Shown piece by piece: positions 11,431 through 17,456 of a DNA stretch of 17,456 nt. The translations under genes were made by a program, and so were the position numbers. Origin of the DNA: JBGQBN01 sp041494805 (GTDB taxonomy: Bacteria > Acidobacteriota > Terriglobia > Terriglobales > Acidobacteriaceae); assembly GCA_041494805.1 (NCBI GenBank), contig JBGQBN010000069.1:1-17456 (forward strand). The letters run 5' to 3'. The notes beneath the pieces are model-generated. The model made no database searches, was not told the origin of the DNA, and saw only the letters and a program-made list of their open reading frames with translations. The stretch's first letter is position 1. Every line of letters begins with the position of its first letter.

Positions 11431-12873
11431 ATGAAGCGAAGCATTCTTGTCCTCGCCCTCTGTGTGGGGGCGGCAGTTCTCATCGCCGGACGCATGAGTC
11501 AACTTCTCCGAGTTCACGCTCAGAGCAGCCCAGACTGGCCCCAGTGGGGTCGCAACTCAAGGCACAACGGTTCGACCCCTGCGGTCGGGCAAAACCCGAA
11601 TACGAAACTAGGCGACGTCACCTTCGATCCGTTCGCCTCGCAGGAGGAGCAAGCGAACGGCGGCGAACTGCTGGTTCATTACCAAGCCCCCCTGGTGGAC
11701 GGCAACAGCGTTTTTCTGGAGTTCAAGTCGGGCACCTACAACCCGAATAACTGGAACACCCAGATCTGGAACGAAAGAGCATTTACTTGGCAAGGCGGTT
11801 CGCTGGTTCAGCAGTGGAATTTCCAAAGCGACTGGAAGCCTGAGGAAAGCAGCGGCTTAGGCGGCTGGGAGCCGGTGTTCCACGCCGCCCTCAGTCATGG
11901 TTTCGTCTATGTTCCGGGGGCGTCCGGTTCGATTTACAAGGTCAACGAGTCGGACGGCAGTCAGGTCGCCCACTACACTCCTTTTGGTAACGACGCCACC
12001 ACCTATGTCGCCGGTCCGATCACCGTCGATGCTCGTGGAAATGCCTTTTATAACGTCTTTGCCCTCAATGCCTCGAATCCCTGGGACACCGACGTGCGTG
12101 GAGCCTGGCTGGTCCGAGTGACTCCGCAGGGCGCAGTTCGAAAAATCAGTTATGCCAAGCTAGTACCCGACGCACCCACCAACTGTGGCGGGAGTCCTTG
12201 CGGCTCCCAGCGCCCGGGAGTGAACACCGCTCCCGCCCTCTCTCCCGATGGACAAACCGTCTATACGGTGAGCCGGGCCCACTTCGGGGGCGACGTGGCC
12301 TACATGGTGGCCGCGAATTTGAACCTGACGCCGAAGTGGGACACCGCCATGAACAACGGAGCTTATGTCTCTAACATCGCCTCCTCCACTCCCAGCGTAG
12401 CTCCTGACGGCGCAGTTCTCTACGGCGCGGCCAGTGTGAACACCAGCCGTGGGGTTTTGCTGAAATTCGACTCCGCCGGCCATTTCCTCACCACCTACGA
12501 CTTCGGCTGGGACGAGACCCCAGCCATCTACGCCCACGACGGCACCTACTCGGTGATCCTCAAAGACAACCATTACGACGGCGGTGGTCCGTACTACATG
12601 ACCCAGCTGAACGCGAACCTGGTCGTGGAGTGGCAGTACAAAGTCCCCAGTAACCGCGAATGGTGCGTGAACGCACCAGCGGTGGACGCCAACGGAACCG
12701 TTTACGCAAACAGCGAGGACGGCAACGTCTACGTGATCAACCAGGGCGGCACGCTGAAAGGGAAACTCTTCCTGCGCCGTGCCCTTGGTGCGGCGTACAC
12801 GCCCATTGCCATCGGCCGCGACGGAAAGATTTATACCGAGAATGATGGCGACATGTTTGTCATCGGAAATTAA
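11431..12873 (+). CDS. Secreted PQQ-like beta-propeller protein, unknown function
   Basis: 480 aa. A Sec signal peptide covers about residues 1-31, with cleavage after VHA of VHAQSS. The mature part starts DWPQWGRNSRHNGSTP, a start typical of secreted PQQ-like repeat proteins, and then shows repeated blades: FVYVPGASGSIYKVNESDGS, SPDGQTVYTVS, APDGAVLYGAAS, DANGTVYANSEDGNVYVINQ and GRDGKIYTENDGDMFVI. These fit a WD/PQQ-type propeller. No catalytic residues of an alcohol dehydrogenase are evident, so it is probably a structural or binding protein in the periplasm or outside. AAGGAG is seven bases before the ATG. It is probably monocistronic. Confidence 0.85.
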   Translation: MKRSILVLALCVGAAVLIAGRMSQLLRVHAQSSPDWPQWGRNSRHNGSTPAVGQNPNTKLGDVTFDPFASQEEQANGGELLVHYQAPLVDGNSVFLEFKSGTYNPNNWNTQIWNERAFTWQGGSLVQQWNFQSDWKPEESSGLGGWEPVFHAALSHGFVYVPGASGSIYKVNESDGSQVAHYTPFGNDATTYVAGPITVDARGNAFYNVFALNASNPWDTDVRGAWLVRVTPQGAVRKISYAKLVPDAPTNCGGSPCGSQRPGVNTAPALSPDGQTVYTVSRAHFGGDVAYMVAANLNLTPKWDTAMNNGAYVSNIASSTPSVAPDGAVLYGAASVNTSRGVLLKFDSAGHFLTTYDFGWDETPAIYAHDGTYSVILKDNHYDGGGPYYMTQLNANLVVEWQYKVPSNREWCVNAPAVDANGTVYANSEDGNVYVINQGGTLKGKLFLRRALGAAYTPIAIGRDGKIYTENDGDMFVIGN

Positions 12874-12913
12874 CTGCGGATTGCGTCCGGAGATGGGGTA
12901 GGGTTCGATTCGA

Positions 12914-13002
12914 TGGTGCCCGGGGACGGAGTCGAACCGTCACGGTCCTTTCGGACCTCGGGATTTTAAGTCCCGTGCGTCTGCCAGTTTCGCCACCCGG
13001 GC
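12914..13002 (-). tRNA. tRNA-Leu (anticodon TAA)
   Basis: 89 nt on the minus strand including an encoded CCA (12916-12914). The acceptor stem GCCCGGG/CCCGGGC is perfect. The anticodon stem CGGGA/TCCCG encloses loop CTTAAAA, giving anticodon TAA, which reads UUA. A long variable arm (GGTCCGAAAGGACC) makes it class II, as leucine tRNAs are. The T-loop GGTTCGACTCC is normal. Confidence 0.97.
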
Positions 13003-13169
13003 GGGGACGTCTAACTACAGCATTGTACAGAACTTGTGAGGAGTGGCCGCCTGGCGCCGGGCTTCCGTAAAGGGCACACCGTCGATGGGATTGAATGGCA
13101 AGCCAGCTACGGTCAAAGTCAAAATGGCTGGTTCAGGCAGGTAAAGCACAACCAGCAAGGAATTTTGTT

Positions 13170-13197
13170 ACGGGGCACACAGCAGCATGTGCCCCGT
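13170..13197 (-). terminator. Strong hairpin after the citrate synthase gene, terminator candidate
   Basis: ACGGGGCACA and TGTGCCCCGT form a perfect 10-bp stem with an 8-base loop, 26 bases beyond the gltA stop and before tRNA-Leu on the same strand. The downstream minus-strand sequence AACAAAATT is not a T-run, so it is not a textbook terminator. The remainder of 13003-13223 shows no gene. Confidence 0.5.
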
Positions 13198-13223
13198 TCC
13201 TGCTGAACCCGCATCACCAGGCC

Positions 13224-14543
13224 CTAACGCGTCGCGGCGAAGGCCGACACCCGCTTTTCCACGGGCACGAACTCCCGCACTTCGTGTCCGGTGTAGACCT
13301 GGCGCGGACGAGCGATTTTCTGTTCAGGATCGGTGAGCATTTCCTGCCATTGGGCCAGCCAGCCCGCTGTGCGCGGAATGGCAAACAACGCGGTAAACAT
13401 CTCCGGCTTGAAGCCCATGGCCTGGTAGATGATTCCCGAGTAAAAGTCCACGTTGGGATACAGTTTGCGGGTGACGAAGTATTCGTCCTCAAGAGCGATG
13501 CGCTCCAGTTCCACCGCGATGTCGAGCTTGGGATTCCGGCCGGTGACGGCGAATACTTTCTCCGCGGTCCACTTGATGATCTTGGCGCGCGGATCGTAGT
13601 TCTTGTAGACCCGGTGGCCAAAGCCCATCAGCTTGCCGTGCCCTTCCTTGATCTTCTTGATGTAAGCAGGGACATTCTCCTTGGAGCCGATTTCATCGAG
13701 CATCTCAAGAACGGCTTCATTGGCTCCCCCATGGAGAGGCCCGGCCAGGGCCGCCGCCGCTGCTGCGGTGGCGAGGTACGGATCGGTGTGGGAGCTGCCC
13801 ACAGACCGCATGGCGTTGGCGCTGCAGTTCTGCTCATGGTCGGCATGCAGAATGAACAGAATATCCAAGGCACGAGCTATGACAGGATTGGCCGCGTACT
13901 TGGGCTCAACCATCTTCCACAGCATGTTCATGAAGTTCTCGGCGTAGCTGAGATCGTTGTCGGGGTACACGTAAGGAAACCCAAGACTATGCCGGTATGA
14001 CATGGCCGCAATGGATGGCATCTTGCCAATCAACCGTTTAATCTGCAGCTGCCGATTGACGGGATCGTGAATGTCTCTCGCCTCCGGGTAAATGGTGGAT
14101 AAGGCTGCTACCGTGCTCACCAGCATGGCCATGGGGTGGGCGTCGTAGCGAAAGCCCTCCATAAATTGCTTCGTGGTTTCATGCAACATGGTGTGACAGG
14201 TGATCTCGTTAACCCAGTTCTTCAAATCGTCTTGCGTGGGCAGGTCACCGAAGAGCAGCAAGTAGGCCACCTCGAGGAAGCTGCAATGCTCGGCCAGCAC
14301 TTCGATGGGGTAGCCTCGGTAGCGCAGGATGCCGCGTTCGCCGTCAATAAAGGTGACACTGCTTCTGCAAGACGCAGTATTCATGAACGCCGGGTCGTAG
14401 GCCATGAGCCCGAAGTCGTCGGGACCGGTCTTGATCTTCCGCAAGTCCATGGCCCGGATGGTCCCGTTCTCAATAGGCAGGTGATAGCTGGTGGCGGTGC
14501 GATTGTCGATAATGGTGAGACTATTGTCATTGGATGATGCCAC
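13224..14543 (-). CDS. gltA: Citrate synthase
   Basis: Condenses oxaloacetate and acetyl-CoA to citrate in the TCA cycle. It is 439 aa, a usual length for bacterial type II enzymes. Catalytic motifs are in place: H236 in HADHEQNCSANAMR, H310 in GFGHRVYKNYDPR and D366 in NVDFYSG, plus AGPLHGGANEAV and the C-terminal RPRQVYTG. The N-terminal part carries the FMNTASCRSSVTFIDGERGILRYRGYPIE segment (shown here only as type-II-like: GERGILRYRGYPIE). The GTG at 14543 has a perfect AGGAGG seven bases upstream. It lies 90 bases after the unknown membrane-anchored gene at 14634, so it may be partly cotranscribed. Confidence 0.96.
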   Translation of the reverse strand: MASSNDNSLTIIDNRTATSYHLPIENGTIRAMDLRKIKTGPDDFGLMAYDPAFMNTASCRSSVTFIDGERGILRYRGYPIEVLAEHCSFLEVAYLLLFGDLPTQDDLKNWVNEITCHTMLHETTKQFMEGFRYDAHPMAMLVSTVAALSTIYPEARDIHDPVNRQLQIKRLIGKMPSIAAMSYRHSLGFPYVYPDNDLSYAENFMNMLWKMVEPKYAANPVIARALDILFILHADHEQNCSANAMRSVGSSHTDPYLATAAAAAALAGPLHGGANEAVLEMLDEIGSKENVPAYIKKIKEGHGKLMGFGHRVYKNYDPRAKIIKWTAEKVFAVTGRNPKLDIAVELERIALEDEYFVTRKLYPNVDFYSGIIYQAMGFKPEMFTALFAIPRTAGWLAQWQEMLTDPEQKIARPRQVYTGHEVREFVPVEKRVSAFAATR

Positions 14544-14633
14544 GGTGAATCCTCCTTAGCCCGTGCCCTTGGGGTTATTTTGCCGAGTAGCCGGACTGGC
14601 ACAAGACTCAAGCTACCCCGTGAATCTGGAACT

Positions 14634-15305
14634 TTAGTCCACTGCAACCTGCCAGCCCCTGTTGGTCTTCACCAAAGTCAGTGCAGCCTTGGCCGGGTTA
14701 CCGTGATAAAAACCGGCGTCATATTTCTCGATCAACGTCGCACGTTCCCAGGTATTGAAGCTCTTGACCAGCGGGCCGGCAGCATCAAAAATCTGGCCCA
14801 ATTCGTTGGGTTCCCACTTCCAAGTGAACTCTACGGTCGCGCGCTTCGGGTCAATCATAGTGACGGCGGAGACCTCCACAAGCCTGCGGGCCGCGAGGGG
14901 CACGGCGTAGCTCTGGGTACCGTCCGCTTCTTTGGCTTTCTTTACGCCGGCAATCGCCTGTATTTGCGTTTCGCCTTTAGGGGTGAGCGTAACCGGAATG
15001 GCACGGCCCTGGTCCTTCCCCAGTTTCAACCAACCGGCTTTCTCCAGGAGGCGGTAATTTGGATCGTGCGGCTTCACCGCCACGCTGGTTCGCACGTTCC
15101 CAACGTCAAAATGAATCATGGCCGGCCCTTGTGCATCCAGAGCCGCGCTGACCACCGTAGTGGCCTCTTGTGATGTGAGAACCTGGTGGTTCTGCCAAAG
15201 ATAATAGCCTGCCATACCCACGATCGCCAGGATGAGGGTTACGATCAGCAGCAATGGGATCGCAGACGCTTCCCGTTCTTCCATTTCCACTTCTTGCTCG
15301 AACAT
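14634..15305 (-). CDS. Single-pass membrane protein of unknown function
   Basis: 223 aa. An acidic N-terminus (MFEQEVEMEEREAS) is followed by one membrane helix at about 15-37 (IPLLLIVTLILAIVGMAGYY), then a roughly 185-residue domain outside the membrane with mixed strands and helices. Segments such as TLTPKGETQIQAIAGVKK and RRLVEVSAVTMIDPKRATVE are reminiscent of small beta-rich periplasmic domains, but I recognise no family. The ATG at 15305 has GAGGAGG eight bases upstream. It starts 38 bases after the CxxCH-protein gene, so the two form an operon. Confidence 0.78.
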   Translation of the reverse strand: MFEQEVEMEEREASAIPLLLIVTLILAIVGMAGYYLWQNHQVLTSQEATTVVSAALDAQGPAMIHFDVGNVRTSVAVKPHDPNYRLLEKAGWLKLGKDQGRAIPVTLTPKGETQIQAIAGVKKAKEADGTQSYAVPLAARRLVEVSAVTMIDPKRATVEFTWKWEPNELGQIFDAAGPLVKSFNTWERATLIEKYDAGFYHGNPAKAALTLVKTNRGWQVAVD

Positions 15306-15343
15306 TTGGAAGCCTCCTCACTTGATGTTTGCCGCAAACCGTT

Positions 15344-15886
15344 TCACCGTCTCCGGTCCACGACCAGCTCCGGGTGCTCCTGCCGGAACGTCTCAGCGAC
15401 ATGGCAGTTCCAACACACCGGCTTATGCGTCGAAAAGACATCAAGAAGCTGTTGGGGCTGGAAGTGAACCCACTCGATCGTCTTGTGATCAGGTCCCAGA
15501 AGGGCCGGCGCATGATCGACATGATGGAGCGGTCCAAATCGCCTGTGGCAATACACACAGCTCTGGCCTTCATACCAGTTGGAAACGATGTTCCACACCA
15601 GGCAGTTCTCTGGATCGGCCTCGATCTGCTGCAGGCACTCCTGACCGCAGTCATGGCGTTCCGGCCAGCGTGAGCATTGATCCAAACGAAGAACTGGCTC
15701 ACCGACGAAAGCCCAGGCAGCCGCCTTTCTGGCAGCCACGTCCACGACTTCTTTTTTGAGCGTCTCCGGGCAGGTGATGAGCCGTTTGCCACGATACATG
15801 AAGTAGGTTTGCAACACTGGGAACACGCGGAAAAGAACCGCGCCGACCACCACAGCCACGACGGCAAGAAGGGTTAACGTTGTCAT
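15344..15886 (-). CDS. Membrane-tethered protein with two CxxCH motifs, putative c-type haem protein
   Basis: 180 aa. One N-terminal membrane helix (about 3-22, LTLLAVVAVVVGAVLF) precedes a Cys-rich domain. Two haem c-type motifs are seen, C110-V-Y-C113-H114 and C158-W-N-C161-H162. There is also C71, a C80-x3-C84 pair and C95, and several histidines (H121, H122, H125, H134). The CWNCHVAETF end is one I associate with conserved Acidobacteriota proteins. Haem attachment is inferred from CxxCH only; the cysteines could instead bind zinc. The ATG at 15886 with GGAGGAGG is preferred over a frame extension to 15961. Confidence 0.75.
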   Translation of the reverse strand: MTTLTLLAVVAVVVGAVLFRVFPVLQTYFMYRGKRLITCPETLKKEVVDVAARKAAAWAFVGEPVLRLDQCSRWPERHDCGQECLQQIEADPENCLVWNIVSNWYEGQSCVYCHRRFGPLHHVDHAPALLGPDHKTIEWVHFQPQQLLDVFSTHKPVCWNCHVAETFRQEHPELVVDRRR

Positions 15887-16011
15887 AAACACCTCCTCCG
15901 GGGCTGCCGCCTGGGCTAATGTTCCGCGGTCAGAGGCGCCCCGAACCCGCTGCCACAACATTATTCTGCGGCTCTGGGGAAGATGCTGCGGTGCCCTTCG
16001 TCACCCAGGGA

Positions 16012-16027
16012 TGTGATTGGAGTCACG
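16012..16027 (-). promoter_or_regulatory. CRP/FNR-like binding site upstream of the CxxCH-protein gene
   Basis: TGTGA-TTGGAG-TCACG is a near-perfect CRP-type palindrome (consensus TGTGA-N6-TCACA). If the -10 at 15963-15958 is used, the site is centred near -68, within the range used by class I CRP activators. A haem or respiration-linked gene under a CRP/FNR regulator would be sensible. The link is inferred. Confidence 0.45.
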
Positions 16028-16106
16028 CGCCGCTACACTTTGGCGGATCAGTATTTTTGTGTTTCTGTGGACATCCTGGCTTGGGCTTGTTCGAGACGCC
16101 AATTGT

Positions 16107-16145
16107 GCCGCGGAAGAGCAGCCCAGGGGGCCGCTCCTCCGCGGC
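16107..16145 (-). terminator. Long hairpin after the malic enzyme gene, terminator candidate
   Basis: GCCGCGGAAGAGC and GCTCCTCCGCGGC pair at 12 of 13 positions, with a 13-base loop that can fold further (GCCC/GGGC). It lies 54 bases beyond the maeB stop. There is no T-run on the minus strand, so termination may depend on another mechanism. Confidence 0.45.
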
Positions 16146-16198
16146 GAGATTCAGGTCTTGTTCCCGACGAAGGGGCTCTCAACAAGACGGCATCCGAT

Positions 16199-17456
16199 CT
16201 ACACCACAGCCTCGACCGTCTTGGCCAGTTCCGGCGTCCGGGCGAATAGCTCAGCCTCCTGCGCATCCACGACGGCGATGGCGGCGACGTTCACAATCTC
16301 CTCGACTTCGGCGCCTCGTGGCAGCAAATGCACCGGCTTGCTCATGCCCATGAGGATAGGACCGAGCGTTTCGGCGCCGCCGATCTTCGACAGCAGCTTG
16401 TAAGCGATGTTGGCGGAGTTGAGGTCCGGGAAGATCAGCACGTTGGCGCCGCCCTTCAAGGGACTGAAGGGATAGGTCTGCTCCAGCATCTCGGCAGAGA
16501 TCGCGACATCAGCCATGATTTCGCCGTCCACAATCAGGTTGGGGTCAGCCTTGTGGAGCAGTTCCACCGCCTTGCGGACCTTCTCGCAAAACGGATGCCG
16601 CGTGCTGCCAAAGCTGGAGAAGCTCAGCAGAGCCACGCGTGGCACCACCTCGAAACGCCGGGCCGCCTCTGCCGCGCACAGTGCGATCTCCGCCAGATCT
16701 TCTGCCGTGGGATCGATGTTCACGCTGGTGTCAGCCAGGAAGTACACATCCCCCGCAGGTGTGATCATGGCGTAGCAGCCGGAAACCCTGTGCAGACCTT
16801 CGCGCATGCGCACGATTTGCAGCGCCGGGCGGATGACGTCGGGAAAATGCTGGGTCACTCCCGAGACCAGCGCATCGGCATCCCCCATGCGCACCATCAT
16901 CGAACCAAAAACATTGCGGTCGTTAATAAGCGTGCCAGCTTCGGTGAGCGTCACTCCCCGACGCTGCCGCAGGTGGAAGAGTTCCTGGATGTACTGCTCG
17001 CGCAACGGGGACTCCGCTGGGTCCACGATCTCCACGTTTTTCAGATCGAGGCCGAGTTCGACGGACTTGGCGCGGATGTCTTCGGCCTTGCCCAGCAGGA
17101 CCGGCACAGCGATCTTCTCCTCCAGCAGGCAATGGGAAGCGCGCAAGATCTTCTCGTTGTCTCCCTCGGGAAAAACCACGGACTTGGGTTTGGCTTGCGC
17201 CTTGTGGATCATCATGCGCGAGACCTCGTGGGCCTTGCCCTGACGACGCTCGAGCTGCTCACGATAGGCTTCAATGTTTACCGGCTCCTGGGCTACGCCA
17301 CTTTCCATGGCCGCTTGGGCCACGGCACTGGCTTCCCACACCAGCACGCGCGGATCGAAGGGCTTGGGGATCAGATAGTCAGGGCCGAACTGCAGCCGCT
17401 CCACTCCGTAGGCGCGGCAGACCGAGTCGGGCACATCCTCTTTGGCCAGAGCAGCT
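16199..17456 (-). CDS. maeB: NADP-dependent malic enzyme, C-terminal part with phosphotransacetylase-like domain
   Basis: Oxidative decarboxylation of malate to pyruvate. Only the last 418 codons are in the window; the frame is open to the right edge, and the N-terminal catalytic domain lies outside. The visible part begins at the end of the malic enzyme domain (AYGVERLQFGPDYLIPKPFDPR). After a linker (EPVNIEAYREQLERRQGKAH), a PTA-like domain covers the rest (KSVVFPEGDNEKILRA, FGSMMVRMGDADALVSG, SSFGSTRHPFCEKVRKA, LKGGANVLIFPDLNSANI). In MaeB proteins this domain is regulatory, with acetyl-CoA as a known effector in E. coli. A GTG inside the frame at 17434 is internal and not the start. Confidence 0.93.
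   Translation of the reverse strand, partial: AALAKEDVPDSVCRAYGVERLQFGPDYLIPKPFDPRVLVWEASAVAQAAMESGVAQEPVNIEAYREQLERRQGKAHEVSRMMIHKAQAKPKSVVFPEGDNEKILRASHCLLEEKIAVPVLLGKAEDIRAKSVELGLDLKNVEIVDPAESPLREQYIQELFHLRQRRGVTLTEAGTLINDRNVFGSMMVRMGDADALVSGVTQHFPDVIRPALQIVRMREGLHRVSGCYAMITPAGDVYFLADTSVNIDPTAEDLAEIALCAAEAARRFEVVPRVALLSFSSFGSTRHPFCEKVRKAVELLHKADPNLIVDGEIMADVAISAEMLEQTYPFSPLKGGANVLIFPDLNSANIAYKLLSKIGGAETLGPILMGMSKPVHLLPRGAEVEEIVNVAAIAVVDAQEAELFARTPELAKTVEAVV

Larger units (their letters stand above)
15887..16198. other. 312-bp gap without a gene upstream of the CxxCH-protein gene
   Basis: No frame here has a ribosome site or recognisable protein. It holds a CRP/FNR-like palindrome (16012-16027), a possible minus-strand -10 TAATGT (15963-15958) without a clear -35, and a long imperfect hairpin (16107-16145) after the malic enzyme stop. 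Confidence 0.6.

Noticed and set aside
13095..14000. 301-codon plus-strand frame
   Set aside because: Antisense to citrate synthase, whose catalytic residues are all present.
15106..15867. 253-codon minus-strand frame across two genes
   Set aside because: It overlaps the CxxCH-protein gene and the next membrane gene in another frame, with an Arg/Ser-rich shadow composition.
1..17456. CRISPR array, integron or prophage
   Set aside because: No regularly spaced repeats, integrase or phage structural genes are present. The only mobile element seen is the IS1595-type transposon.

Overview
The window reads as chromosome from an Acidobacteriota-type bacterium (Terriglobia-like). This is recognition from memory rather than a search. 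It rests on GC-rich coding sequence and several small proteins I associate with that phylum: a 75-aa protein starting MAKRRGNPNWGK, a 53-aa coiled-coil protein starting VKDIHEVLRKK next to a PilZ regulator, and a membrane protein with a CWNCHVAE motif. Most other genes are housekeeping: complex I, thiamine, riboflavin, citrate synthase and malic enzyme.

Layout. Positions 1-2077 (minus) hold the start of a complex I operon, nuoA-nuoC-nuoD, with no nuoB between nuoA and nuoC and a good sigma70-type promoter at 2123-2151. Positions 2233-4040 (plus) hold an unknown beta-rich protein, a ThiS-like carrier with residues beyond its Gly-Gly, a MerR-type regulator with a consensus promoter overlapped by a perfect dyad, and a small Cys4 protein. 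Positions 4080-5249 (minus) encode a RibB-RibA fusion whose RibA half has lost key motifs. A REP-like hairpin pair, a terminator and the 75-aa gene follow.

The main accessory feature is at 5866-8527. It is a complete 2,662-bp IS1595-family transposon. Its boundaries can be read directly: inverted ends starting GGCAATAAT, flanked by a perfect 8-bp target duplication AGAATTTC (5858-5865 and 8528-8535). Besides the DDE transposase it carries five small cargo genes. These are a convergent 60-aa basic protein, a 195-aa protein with the RusA Holliday-junction-resolvase motif, a small lipoprotein translationally coupled to it, a 49-aa coiled-coil protein and a convergent 66-aa protein. A terminator lies just inside the right end.

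Positions 8692-11271 form a c-di-GMP-themed neighbourhood. A membrane HD-GYP protein (minus) is divergent from the 53-aa protein and a receiver-PilZ-PilZ protein (plus). Then come a secreted beta-propeller protein (11431-12873), tRNA-Leu(TAA) on the minus strand, citrate synthase, a membrane-anchored protein of unknown function, a membrane-tethered protein with two CxxCH motifs, and the C-terminal part of a MaeB-type malic enzyme running off the right edge. A CRP/FNR-like palindrome lies upstream of the CxxCH gene.
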